Translations under genes and position numbers: made by a program
Shown: positions 38,290 to 49,789 of the stretch, in pieces
Layout: each line of letters begins with the position of its first letter
How positions within the stretch are numbered: the stretch's first letter is position 1
DNA from: Siphonodentalium dalli
Lineage: Eukaryota; Mollusca; Scaphopoda; Gadilida; Siphonodentaliidae
NCBI GenBank assembly: GCA_032622095.1
Contig: CP136069.1
Coordinates: 89,879,878 to 89,943,877, forward strand
Direction: 5' to 3'
Length of the DNA stretch: 64,000 bases
The notes under the pieces: model-generated
What the model was told of the DNA's origin: nothing
What the model saw: the letters and a program-made list of their open reading frames with translations, nothing else
Database searches by the model: none

Positions 38290-39644
38290 GGGTGGATACA
38301 CACATGCATGTAATCTCTGTAAATATCGTGTATTTCGAGTTTTACATGGATCATACACACCGTGTAATATGTGTCCACTGACAACCCAATCATTGCGACT
38401 GTGTTTGACCACAGTGAGTTAAACTCTGAACCGCTGAAGAGCCGTTGACTGGGACGAAGTAGTCAGGCCGCTTAAAATAATTATTCGCGCGATAACTGAA
38501 ATGGTCGATGTTCTGTTTAAATCATTGTCAGTATTATATTGATGTTAATACCAGTGATGGCCTCTTCCACAACGCAGGGGGGCTATGACCCCCAACATAC
38601 ACGGGGAGCTATATTATCCCAGAAGCTACCGAATTCACCATATTTCCTCGACGGGGGTGTGCACGCAGCACCCTGAGTCCTGACACCCTGCTTTATAAAT
38701 ATCGTAGTCATGTCTGTCGTGTCTGTTTTCTACGAGTGATTAATCTAATATGCAGCAATTTATGCTATTCATATAATTATGAACATATTATACAGCTTTA
38801 AATTTGAATGCATGGTGTTGCTGTTTGTCTTCATTCGGCGAAAGGGTTGCCTAGCTACGAGTTCCCAACTACGTCACCTTTCATCTCTTGTGTTATACAG
38901 TTATACATGTATACGCAAAATTTACAACAATGGAATATTTAAGTAAAACATACTGTAATTCTTGCCCAGATAATCCCGGCTGATACATTCAATTAACTCC
39001 CTCAGTTATTGGAAGCTTTCGAGAACCAGCCCCTCCCCCAATCATGGATTATGGTCGAAAATGTTATAATTCAAGCTTGTGACAGGTAGGAGCTTGTTCA
39101 ACCTTTGGCTTGAGAAATATATATATAAATGGGGGGGGGGGGGTGTCACTCTTTTTAATTTCAACGCTGTACCTGCATTATTTTTTGGCGCTATAATGAA
39201 TATTTGCAATCCCAATTGAATTAATGTTATCACATGAGCTCGCTCTCAAATTATCAGAGAAATCTCAACAAGCCGGTATCATCCTATAAAAGAATTTTGC
39301 ATATTTTATTTTTGTTTTGGATGACCCTGTTTCCAAGAAATGACAGAAACAAATCAAGTATAAAATCGACCGGCTCTAATCCACTTTTCGAAATGAATTA
39401 TAACTCGTGAAAAACAGCAACATATATCAGACAAGAATTACTCATTTCGGCATCCATGAAAGAAGACATGTTTATGACTGGCCTGAAATTTCTTGATGGC
39501 AGTTTGTTTGATAATGGCTTATAACTACTCACTGGTGAAATTGACCTCTCGCGCGCAGGTGATTAATTTTGTCAATTATTGGTGTGGCCATGTAAAATAC
39601 ATGTATTTTACATACAGACATTACATGCATGTGTGTATCCACCC
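38290..39644. mobile_element. 1.36 kb TTA-flanked transposon (PIF/Harbinger-like)
   Basis: Ends GGGTGGATACACACATGCAT and its complement, with TTA at 38287-38289 and 39645-39647. Inverted homology extends about 60 bp inward (GTATTT...TTTTACATGG). A 3 bp TTA duplication with GGG ends suits PIF/Harbinger. No transposase is seen. A G-run lies at about 39131-39142. Confidence 0.72.
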
Positions 39645-39647
39645 TTA

Positions 39648-40705
39648 AGAACAGTTTGATATACTTTTAATCAATTTTGAAGCAATAGAATAATTATTCC
39701 CACAATCATGCATGGTTGTCAAGGAATTTCTTAATAACGATTGTTTCTTGCATGTTCGTAACACATCAATGCACGAGGGCCTGAAAAATAGCGCACCCTT
39801 ATGAATGCATTCAAACGCCATTAAAATGCTAATACGTAATGCATGCCATTGAATGTAAGGGGCATAGAACTACATTTATTTTGTATAGATTTCGGCCACT
39901 GTAAGGTCAAATGCTATCGGGGGGGGGGGGGGGGGTGATAAGACTACTGTAGTATTATGGCTGCTTAAAATGGCTCCAAATTGACATTATGATTACTTTA
40001 TGTATACCCATAAATCATTGTTACAGGAACCTTTTCGTTTGTTTATTAGTCTATAGTCTTTATTAAAATATGAGAATTGACATTATTCTTCACGAATCTG
40101 AAATAACCATGTTGGTCGTTGAGAAAAGCTACGTCATAATCTGGCCCTGTCCCCTTTCAACATCGGTTATAGTGAATTTCACCAATGTTATTTCCTATCA
40201 GAGTGGTTGGTGAAACTACTTTAAATGCTTCCTTTCTAGTCAACAGAGAAACTAGACTAGAACACCTGCAAGCTGTTTAAAATAAAATAAAATAAAAACA
40301 AAATATTTGGATAAAAATTGCATGATCTTGTATAATACTTGTTTTGGCATCTGGACATCCACCCACCCGTGGAACATTGTGTGTCGCATCGCCCTCTGAC
40401 ACTGATAATAAATTTATCCAAATAAGATCCACACTGCTAATAAAGTTTCAAAAAAAGAACCATAACACGGACCCATTAATTGGTTCTTGGAATCTTGGTG
40501 GCTATTCACAATTTGTAGAAAAAATGCGAATACTGGAAAAAACATCTTTTAAATTAAAATTGGGTGATTTGCACGTAGACGTCGAAATAAGAAATATTCC
40601 GACCTCTACCATCAACAGTTATAATGTGGTTGTGAACACCTAAATTTTAACTCCATCGAAGTTTATGTTTGCAAAACATGTATATTCATTTCATTACCGT
40701 TCCAG
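39648..40705. other. RGS intron 2, 3' end
   Basis: Contains a G-run (39919-39935). A 99-codon frame at 40344-40643 is the longest here but has no recognised domain and no convincing splice sites tied to the RGS frame. Confidence 0.4.
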
Positions 40706-40869
40706 GTGGTGTTGAGTTATTCCGCGGTTTTCTGAAATCCGAATTTAGCGACGAGAACATCGAGTTTTGGCAATCATGTGAGCAATATAAACACTGCAGG
40801 TCAGACTTGATGGCAATGTTGGCGGAGCAGATATATTCAGATTTCGTGGCTATAAAATCCCCGAGAGAG
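40706..40869 (+). CDS. RGS: RGS gene, coding exon 3 (RGS box core)
   Basis: The acceptor is TTCCAG ending at 40705 and the donor is GTGAGT at 40870. The translation reads GVELFRGFLKSEFSDENIEF, followed by the WQSCEQYK stretch. This is the hallmark RGS core (F..FLksEfSeENieFW..Ce.yK). Asn in SDEN matches the Galpha-switch contact of RGS4 (Asn88). The exon ends after SPRE at a codon boundary. That position agrees with the intron before the VNLD motif that I recall as common in animal RGS genes. Confidence 0.95.
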
Positions 40870-41690
40870 GTGAGTTCTCAACAAATTAACGGCCGAAGCC
40901 ATGCACTTGGTTTTTTCTTCTTCGTCAGTCCCTATCTTTCTATTTTAGTGTTATTACTTGCAACAATTCTCTCTAACGGATAAATGGACGCACAAATGGA
41001 CGCGTCTTGCAAGAAATTCTACATGTACCAAATAATTATTGATGCCTTTATAAGCCATCTACTTTGACTGTAATTAATTACAAGGCTGATACATGAGTAA
41101 TGACTGACCATAATTATAAAAACTTAAAAGATATTTTAGGACCAGACGATTATCTTTGTCGTTTTTGTTTTCTTTCACGTGCCCCATGTAAGTGGTTCAG
41201 TTGGCAGTCGAAACTCTTGATGGAGACACCGACTAAACTCTTTATTTACGCCCATATCACAGCAGGAGAGTGAAAATGTTCTACATTTCTGATTAATTAA
41301 AGTGATGTGAAACACTCCGGTATGGTCATCAAATAGAAATTGAGAATAATCTTCCTCAAAGTAGTTATTTTGTACGATTATTAATTAAAATTGACAACAC
41401 GCACCGTCATTCTTATATATTAATTAAGTGCAATGACTCCCAATGGCGAAATCATTTGTGTTAGTTTATCGCCGATTGTTGCGTCCCGAATCAAGATGTA
41501 AATATTTACAATTGAGCGTAATTCAAACGATGTTTTCTATGGAGTGATATGACCGATTTTGTCGAAATGTTCGGCGATGTTAGTAGAATGCTACATTCCC
41601 CAGGTTGGCATTATTATAGCACCTGCACTAACTTATCAATTGCACGCACCCGAACAAGTGCATAATATGTCTTTAATATGTTATTTTCAG
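40870..41690 (+). other. RGS intron 3
   Basis: 0.82 kb, GTGAGT to TTTTCAG, free of recognisable elements. It is the only intron of the gene without transposons. Confidence 0.8.
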
Positions 41691-41867
41691 GTTAACCTGG
41701 ACTCGAAAACGAGGCTGGATATCATAGCAAATATCAATCATCCAACGAGGGAAACTTTCACAAATGCACAGAAAAGAGTGCAAGCATTGATGGAGAAAGA
41801 CTCTTATCAGAGATTCTTAATGTCACATGTTTATCAGGAACTGCTAGCCACTCACTCGAAGTCGTGA
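41691..41867 (+). CDS. RGS: RGS gene, last coding exon
   Basis: The acceptor is TTATTTTCAG ending at 41690 and the stop TGA is at 41865-41867. The exon starts VNLDSKTR and includes AQKRVQALMEKDSYQRFL, the conserved end of the RGS box. Asn157, Asp192 and Arg196 match RGS4 contact residues 128, 163 and 167 in identity, and the 157-192-196 spacing is the same as in RGS4. The protein ends eight residues after the QELL motif, so there is no C-terminal extension, as in small R4 RGS proteins. Confidence 0.95.
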   Translation, partial: VNLDSKTRLDIIANINHPTRETFTNAQKRVQALMEKDSYQRFLMSHVYQELLATHSKS

Positions 41868-42122
41868 TTCGCACCCTGAGTTCATTCGACGTTCACTTCA
41901 GGACGACAATACATGCATCTATTTTAATTTCTGTGATTCTGACTACGGTCACGTGATAAACTCACATGGCCAAGGAGAGTTAAATTTGTTTAATCGTTCA
42001 ATCCCGATTTCTCTTTTGAGAAAATAGTCTTTCTGGCGGTTCGCGATTCCTTCATAGGGTAGTCTTTCTGCCAATCTGATTCTGATGTGTTAATTTCGTT
42101 TGAAATTATGTACCCATTTGGA

Positions 42123-42522
42123 TTAACCCTTTACCCAACAAACCGGCCAAAACCGGCCAAATAAAGCTTCAACAGCCTAAAATATCTTGGGTCTGTCTCA
42201 ATAAAACCATACAAATATGGATATCATTGGAACCGGCTCCTTGACCACATTGTGATAGTTACAGTTATACCCTGTGCCAATGCATTCTCTTATATATGCG
42301 AGTCGACCATAGGTCGCCTCGCATATATAAGAGAATGCATTGGCCTAAAAAAAATCTTTTTTTAACACTTTTTACCATTTTTTCTTACATTCTTTAACAA
42401 TTTTATAATTTTTAATGTGTTAAGCCAATGCATTCTCTTATATATGCGAGGCGACCTATGGTCGACTCGCATATATAAGAGAATGCATTGGCACAGGGCC
42501 GTTCTGTTGGGTAAAGGGTTAA
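42123..42522. mobile_element. piggyBac-type TTAA element, copy 3
   Basis: 400 bp, TTAA at 42123-42126 and 42519-42522, same termini and two palindromes, same orientation as copy 2. It begins 256 bp after the RGS stop codon. Confidence 0.93.
42160..42205 (+). promoter_or_regulatory. Possible polyadenylation signals for the RGS gene, inside a transposon
   Basis: The first AATAAA hexamers I find downstream of the RGS stop codon are at 42160-42165 and 42200-42205. Both lie inside the TTAA-flanked element at 42123-42522. I see no AATAAA or ATTAAA between 41868 and 42159. That the gene uses them is inference. Confidence 0.3.
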
Positions 42523-42636
42523 TATCAAATAGACTTCCGGTCGAATGTCAACCTTACATGTGTTCAATGGAAATTCGATATTGTCCGAGTGATGTATGCA
42601 AGCCTCTTGCACAAGCCTACGCACCAGGCATCGATC

Positions 42637-43206
42637 CAGGGGCGGCGGAGCCGGGGGGTGGGCACAGGGGGCACGTGCCCCCCCCCCCCCACTTTTCCCC
42701 CCAATTATGGGTATATTCCAATACTAAATACATTGGAGAAAATAATTTTATTCCAAAGGAAACATGCCATTACTAGACACATGTGTTTAATCTTAGCAGT
42801 TATGCCACTATGGCCAATGCCTAGCAAGATAGTAAGTTAATTGCTTGGTCAATATTGACACTGTGTCTGAGTAATTGCCCTCTGGGAATTTTACTACAGA
42901 CTTTTAGTTCTTTGTAGACCCCATGTCTTCAAAGGATACCACCAGGGCCATGTCTTGGACACAGCAGCTTGTCCAATTAAAATCACATTCATCATACCAA
43001 TCAAAGGTTTAAATTTTAGTGTCTTCAATAAAACCTCAAACCTGTGGTTTTCATCTTTCATAACAGTAACAAAGCCCGAATAACATAATACTAAACAGTC
43101 TTTGCGCTGTCGCACTTTTGAACAGTTTTTAATTCATACATGCAGTATATATTTTTTTTAAATTGGTGCCCCCCCCCCCACTTTTTTGTAGCTTCCGCCG
43201 CCCCTG
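42637..43206. mobile_element. 570 bp hAT-type non-autonomous element
   Basis: Ends CAGGGGCGGCGGAGC and GCTTCCGCCGCCCCTG, with an exact 8 bp duplication CATCGATC at 42629-42636 and 43207-43214. Subterminal C/G runs lie just inside both ends. CAGGG ends plus an 8 bp duplication are diagnostic of hAT. The 73-codon minus-strand frame inside (42894-43115) is not recognisable as transposase. Confidence 0.95.
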
Positions 43207-43214
43207 CATCGATC

Positions 43215-44001
43215 GAATCTCAAACTTGTTCAATTCTTCATAAAATGTTCCGAATAATGATCAGTGATATTAACTCTTTGATGTCTTTCTTCGGTCGATG
43301 ATATTATGATCATGTTGAAATGGATTTGGATTATTAGAATGCCAATTTTAAGATTGTGTGTAATGTATGGAAAAACTTTGGAGAATCCAATATGAAAGAA
43401 TATATAGAGGTTCACTTTTTGCTGGACACGGTGCAACCCAGGGAAGCAAAATAAATTATCGAAATTTTCGTAATGTGCTCATGATTATGGAATATGGGTT
43501 CCATGGATTCAAAATAACACACACTCCCATTTCCTGTTTTCAAAAATAGACCCAGTTCGTCTTCTAGTGTATAAGTCCGGTTGGCTTTTCAAAGACTGCA
43601 CCCTGATTTTTACTGTCTAACTTCAGTGTATATAAGTTATTATCTGTGTATATAGGTCATTTTCAGAATTGTTCCTATCCCAAATTTTCCATTATACAAT
43701 CTCCTATGGAGACAGAATATGTCCATTCGCATGTGTTCTATCAATGTTTAATTCAATTTGACGAATTGGCAACAGCCAAGCAATTCTGATTTATGTGTCG
43801 GTAGTTGTACCACAAATGCGAGACCCAGTAGATAGTTTCTTTAGTTTTCGACCGTCACTACCACAATGCCATAGGATATATGTCATGATGTGTCATGTTT
43901 TATGGTTCCAGACCTCTAGCCACAACTACATGCACAATATAATGTAACAGTTTTCTTTTTGCTTTGTGCATTGAAAAAATGTTGGAAGCCAAATGTGACA
44001 T
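43215..44001. other. Unassigned spacer
   Basis: No element was recognised. One short tandem phrase, GTGTATATA(A/G)GT, occurs at about 43626 and 43647. Confidence 0.35.
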
Positions 44002-44005
44002 TTAA

Positions 44006-44525
44006 AGATGGATTATCTCTTTAAATAACAAATGTTAAATAGTTGCGTGGGTATAAAATAATCAATATGAACTGAAGACCCCTGTCCGGAAAGGCTTCTA
44101 TCAATTAATATTGATTTTATTTCGAATATTTTATTGGGACCGTTTATGTGTCTATTTTTAGAACAGACCATTCGGGTGATACCATATAGCGATAGAGAAC
44201 ATTAGGCTGTTCCTGTGGCTACGTACCGAACGTCAAATGTCCCAGATTGATTGGTTCTATGTTGTTATTTCATAGTTATAAGCGACAATGGGTACAATTA
44301 ACGTTTATTTGTGACAAAATTACGCAATAAAATTTCTGGTCTCTGTTAACAGTAACTACTATTGTTCGTTAGCTAAATAACCACACCTTTTTATACCATA
44401 AAATATTCGAAATAAAATGAATATTAATCGATAGAAGCTTTTCCGGACAGGAGTCTTCGACTCAGATCTAATATTTTATACCCCGGTAACTATATAATAC
44501 ATGTTTACAAAGAGATAATCCACCT
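44006..44525 (+). mobile_element. TTAA-flanked element, family 2 copy 2
   Basis: Ends AGATGGATTATCTC and GAGATAATCCACCT with TTAA at 44002-44005 and 44526-44529. 520 bp, internally semi-palindromic. Confidence 0.88.
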
Positions 44526-44611
44526 TTAAACTGCACCCATATACCAAATAATGTCGTTTTGTTAATGAAAAAGTAACAACATAATTATTGGTGTCCATCT
44601 AAAACACTTAA

Positions 44612-45068
44612 AGGTACTCAATCCGATCAGAAGGTCCCCATATCATCAAGATACAACAACAACAACAACATTTCTTCAAAATACGATTTAGTTATCAGAA
44701 TCGATTGATTGCAACAAAATTATGCCAACCACTGTCAACTATGGTATAAAATTTCTCAAAACTTGTTATTTATCAACAATTAGTTTAACAAAATATGGCC
44801 GTATTATCACAAAAGTATCACGAAATTTGGCCGTATTACCACTCGATTTTAGAGTTATCCATCTTCATCCGCAATTTGTCCGAGGCCGTCCGTATGACCA
44901 CGCGTTTCTGGGCCACATATTATTATCTCGAGAAATAACAAAACTCAAAATTCGATATCTGATCATTCTGAGCTTTGATTGGTGGGTTCCTCGACTCGAA
45001 TCAAATATAATTTACCCCCGAAGCCAAATAAATAGTAATTTAGGAGCGTCTGATCGGATTGAGTAACT
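44612..45068. mobile_element. TTAA-flanked element, family 1 copy 2
   Basis: TTAA at 44608-44611 and 45069-45072. Ends AGGTACTCAATCCGATCAG and its complement with one change. It has an expanded CAA run near the left end compared with copy 1. Confidence 0.9.
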
Positions 45069-45072
45069 TTAA

Positions 45073-46461
45073 TCTATAGGAAACAAATGGACAAACAAGA
45101 GCATCGCTATAGGGCGTGGAAAATACGCCCGTTAGCCATTTCGAATTGCACTACCTCAAAATACAATAACAATTTGAGCGTTCAAATAATATCTGATATA
45201 CCACTAATATCAATGCCAAAATGCGGTCAAATTCTAAGTCGAAAAAATGGTCGTAACTCATGTAAAAATAATTCGACTAAACCATATTCGAACTTGGTCT
45301 GTATTTTTAGCTCGGAATTACACATACGAACTTTCGTTCAGATCAAATAATCCAAAACTGGAGTTATCGGCCGAAACCAAAACATTTTAACAGACGGCCG
45401 GACATAATCCGACCGGTTTTTTCAACATGGTATGCAAATCAATATCACACAAAAGAGTGTTTCGTAATACAGTTAACCGGAGCCCTGAAATATTTTGATT
45501 TCCAAACATCAGTGTGAACGATAACATATGCATAGTCTCAAATGACTCAAGGTGTGCTTCACACTTTACACGGGAAAACTCAATTACACTCCATCGTTTA
45601 AGGATAACAGTATAGACTTCACACTGTCCCGGTACAACTTGAAATGTCCAGACATTGCAGCATTAAAATATTTAGATTTCCGATGACTCAGGTGATTCGG
45701 TTACAACTGGTGGTTCTATATATATATTACATCGCTGATATAACAATATGTTAAAGGCCTACCCAAGTTGAAACGGGCGAGAAACTGTGTCAAAACAATA
45801 TAATTATGACAAAGGGTTAGCGCATATCATTTCGAAGCGCTGTGTGAATGATCCATACCAGTTAACGTAATCTGGGAAACAGAAGTGCTAGATGGCTAAA
45901 AGATTGACAGTAAATATGCGTGAGGTCGATGCCTTGTGTCATGCCTTTAATACAAATAAATAGAACTCAGTTTAAGAGGGCTATATGACGGTAGCAAATT
46001 AGTGTCAATTAGAACGCTATTTTTGATGTCTAACTGAATGGAATGTATAATTATGTTGATATATGTATAGTTTTCTGTGATTACTTGATCTTTGGGCGAT
46101 ACATATACGAGGCCTCTGCTGGCAGAGCTGTCCCCTTGTGTTTACTATTTCTTCTGCGATGATCGCCATCCCCAGTCTTCGAAAAAGTGTCTAAAGTCAC
46201 ATGCTCGAGGCCTGAAATCTACGTCATAATTTTCACGAAATGGCGACAAGATACTTATCACGGCTGGAAATTTCAGCATTCGGTTTTTCTATATTTCCAA
46301 AGATATCAGCAAGCCAGTTTAAACTAACGAGCTATCCCAACAACTCATCCCGCATTCTGCCGAAACGAAAGAACGAATATAGAACAGATTCACCGTTATT
46401 AATAATTTTGGCGTTCTAATTTCTGAACTTCGAAACATTAAAATTAAAGTCACTTGAACAC
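45073..46461. other. Unassigned spacer
   Basis: AT-rich. No element, hairpin or domain was recognised. Confidence 0.35.
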
Positions 46462-46940
46462 TTAACCCTTTCATGACTGGAGCTTCCAGAAATTTTGCGA
46501 AAACCTTGTGCCAACGCATTCTCTTATATATCCGAGTCGCCCATAGGGGCCTCGCATATATTAGAGAAGCATTGGCCTAACAATATTTACCTTGATCTTG
46601 TAAACCAGTGCTCCCTATTGGAGACTCGCATATAATTATACGATAATGCACTGGCACAGGGTCTTTAATATGCACGAGCGCAGCTCCCGTCATGAAAGGG
46701 ATAAATCCTCTCAACAGTCATATTTATATGGGGACTGGATTATTGATACATATCAATATATTTGGTTGAGTTATTTATATAGGCGAAGAACGATGAAAAT
46801 TCACTTCGAAGTGAGACATATTTTGTCGCCCTTTTCGAGAAATTGTGACGTATGTTCCCGGCCCAGTGCATGTATCTTATATACACTGGTACATGATATG
46901 TAATGATGCACCAGCGCAGTTCCCGTCATAAAAGGGTTAA
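46462..46940. mobile_element. Decayed TTAA element(s), CCCTTTCATGACTGG type
   Basis: Starts TTAACCCTTTCATGACTGG and has decayed palindromes like those of the CCCTTTACCC family. A first right end lies at about 46704 (CATGAAAGGGATAA) and a second at 46940 (CATAAAAGGGTTAA). The second probably belongs to a nested or partial extra copy. Confidence 0.65.
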
Positions 46941-47139
46941 TACTAGCTATGTACTAGCGCCAAACAAGTTAGATATGATTATATTTATCAATGGAAAAAA
47001 AAACATGAAAATAAAAATGTAATTCGTTCGTGTCTTTGTGGTATATAGCAGTTACTGAAATATCCTTTTCGATATTGAATGTCACCAGAAGACCACTGCT
47101 GTTGATTCAGAATAAAAAGTGTCGAGATATACCCTCAAA

Positions 47140-47213
47140 GACACAGGGGTCCAGGAACCTTTTTTTTTTTTAATTTATTATAAAATAAGTTCCCGGACCA
47201 CTGTGCTCAGAGA
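47140..47213. repeat. Imperfect inverted repeat around a T-rich loop
   Basis: CACAGGGGTCCAGGAAC pairs imperfectly with GTTCCCGGACCACTGTG, with a poly-T/AT-rich loop between. Confidence 0.65.
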
Positions 47214-47342
47214 TACGTGTGGCATTGTCGTAATTTATTTGGAAATTTACTCAGATACTATGCTATAACAGTAATGCTATTTCATTGTGTCAACAATAAA
47301 CTATATTAGAGCCATATGCATGGATCAGCACCATGAATCATT

Positions 47343-47600
47343 TTAACCCTTCCATGACTGGAGCGTTCTGGAATTTTGCGAAAACATCTGCCAATGCATT
47401 CTCTTATATATGTGAGTCTCCAACAAGGAGCCTCGAATATAAAAGAGAATACATTGGCCTAGCAATATTTACCATGACCTTGTATGTTATTGCATATATT
47501 CTCTTATATATGCGAGGCTCCCTGTGGGATACTCGCATATATAAGAGAATGCACTGGCACATGATCGTTAATGCTGCACCAGCGCGACTCTTGTCATTAA
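47343..47600. mobile_element. TTAA element, CCCTTTCATGACTGG type, short copy
   Basis: TTAA at 47343-47346 and 47597-47600. Left end CCCTTCCATGACTGGAGC. Two palindromes with TTATATATG arms inside. The right end is decayed. Confidence 0.7.
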
Positions 47601-48721
47601 GCAATATTATCACGTGATTAAATGTGTACGGTTCAGATACTTCGGGTTTTAAAGATGGATTATCTCTTTAAATAACAAATTTGAAATAGTTGCGTGGGTA
47701 TAAAATAATAAATATGAACTGATGACCCCTGTCCGGAAAGACTTCTAAAAATTAATATTGATTTTATTTCGATTATTTTATTGGGACCGTTTATTTGTCT
47801 ATTTTTAGAACAGACCATTCGGGTGATACCATATAGCGATATGGAGCATTAGGCTTTTCCTATGGCTACGTACCGAACGTCAAATGTCCCAGATTGATTG
47901 GTTGCATTGTTTTATTCCATAGATATAAGGGATAATGAGTATAATTAACGTTTATTTTGACAAAATTACACAATCAAATTTCTGGTCTCTGTTAACAGTA
48001 TTTATACCATAATTGGCTATGCTACTGTTACTGTTTTGTAAATTTCATCTTTACACCCTACTGCACTGTGTAGGAACTGTTACATCGGAAATCGTTCTAT
48101 CGCCGGGTTGTGATGGTTCTTGCCTGATTTGTGACGGTTCTTACTGATCGAAATTATACATTTTCACGACTTTTTGACAGTTAAAACGCAATTTTGAGGC
48201 ATATAGGTGATAATTCGATTAGTTATTTTCGATCCCATAACAATCTGTGGCACCAATGAGCGTGTTAATAACGAAACATTTATTGTGCGAGTAATAACAA
48301 CGACAAGAACCGCGAGTTTTGATTATTGTTTGGGTTCTCTCCTGATCGAGTCGGTTCTATCCTCATTAATCGTTCTATACGGGTAAAACTATTGCTAATA
48401 TTTGCCATGGTACATGGTTCAAACTGCCAATTTTGTGAAAGTATACAAAGATAAACACAACAAACTATGCATTAAGTTGAAATTTGCACCACTTGTCATT
48501 AATTTCGACGAATTACACTGCCTTTCTATGCTTATCCAATAAGCTGTGTTATGCCTATCAAAATTCACAAAGTCGCCAGCTAGTTTGAAAAATAACGCGT
48601 TTTGCAGGCCTGACATTTCCATGAGTCAACAGCCGGTTAACAATAGTGAAATTTCTTTGCGCTGGACTTCGTAAAGCGTGAGCGTAGACGGGATATATAG
48701 AGTTATCTGTCTTGTATTTTA

Positions 48722-49121
48722 TCTATTATATATTTTGGAACTTCTGTATGTATGTATTTGTGTTATAGACTCGAAAAACTGCTCGACCGATCCGACTCAA
48801 ATTTGGTGTATAGGCCTACTTTGATCCGGGGAACAATATGGGCGGGTGCAATTTCACGTGCGTCCGTGTCCTTGACCATGAACTCGCTCAAATACGCTCA
48901 TATAGGCATGTTTCTGGACCTCAACCGATCCCACTCAAATTTGGTAGCTGGTTCTACTTTGGGTGGGTCCAATTTCACGTGCGACCATGTCTTTGACATT
49001 GACCATATTCGCTCATATAGGCATGTTTCCGGGCCGATCGAACAATAGTTTGCCCAGGCGGAGACGATCACAAAAAAATCCCTAAATAGCCCAGACGAAG
49101 AGGGCCGGGCACATCGGCTAG
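48722..49121 (+). mobile_element. 400 bp non-autonomous Helitron
   Basis: Starts TCTATTATATATTTTGGAA after an A and ends CTAG before a T. The 3' GACGAAG hairpin region is shared with 34029-35826. The interior differs, repeating CCGATCC(G/C)ACTCAAATTTGG. Confidence 0.8.
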
Positions 49122-49382
49122 TGTTGTCTATTTTCGTAGACGTATTTTACTCAACAAAAGGCCAAAAATAAGACGTTAAAAGTTAGTTGACACCCAATAC
49201 AATGCTCTGATTACGCAGTTTATGAAGTTTATGTCGGGCACCCGCTTGCTGGATGCTGATTATCTAGGTTAAATTCTAGAATTCTAGAATATGCAGCTAT
49301 TAAAGCATATATATACAAGCACGGTAATCTTCCATTCAATCATATTTTAGATTGACTAGGAATCTCTGATTTTTGATTAGAA

Positions 49383-49690
49383 GATATAAAAAAGCAAATA
49401 ATCCTACAGTTACAAATATTATTATATGGATGTTAAACCTTTGGTTACTAAATGCGCTGTAATGAGAAATGACTTGAATCCTATTGATTAATTTGTAGGA
49501 ATTCTTAGCTATTAAGTTCAACAAGCAGTAACATATAAAAAAGAGAAAAGAATCATGCAGTTACAAATATTATTATATGGATGTTAATTCTTTGATGACT
49601 AAATGTGCTATAAAGAGCAGCGACTTGAATCCTATTGATTCATTTGTAGGAATGCTCAGCTATTAAATTCAACATGCAGTAACAGAATGT
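49383..49690. repeat. Tandem duplication, about 151 bp period, two copies
   Basis: ACAAATATTATTATATGGAT recurs 151 bp later, followed in both copies by GACTTGAATCCTATTGATT. The copies differ by scattered substitutions. Confidence 0.85.
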
Positions 49691-49789
49691 TTGAATTATT
49701 AGCTAAACATTCATACAAATGAATCATTAAAAATTAGTGTTATGGGTGTCTGAACCTGGCTATTACAAGGCACATTATTATTCCTCGCT

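Larger units (their letters stand above)
24352..41867 (+). other. RGS: RGS gene locus, four coding exons (predicted 213 aa)
   Basis: Seen: four plus-strand exons with GT/AG borders join in one frame (24352-24488, 30981-31144, 40706-40869, 41691-41867). Introns are about 6.5, 9.6 and 0.8 kb. Known of the family: RGS proteins speed GTP hydrolysis by Gi/Gq alpha subunits at the inner face of the plasma membrane and so shorten GPCR signals. The predicted protein has a variable N-terminus, a basic-hydrophobic stretch at residues 47-60 like the membrane-binding helix of R4 RGS proteins, and an RGS box at about 87-208 ending near the C-terminus. Length and layout fit R4 members such as RGS4/5/8. Residues matching the RGS4 Galpha contacts are present: Asn118, Asn157, Asp192, Arg196. 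No N-terminal cysteine cluster is seen. The 5' UTR and promoter are not identified. Confidence 0.9.

Noticed and set aside
40344-40643. 99-codon frame just upstream of RGS exon 3
   Set aside because: It cannot be joined in phase between exons 2 and 3, which already fit together. No domain was recognised.
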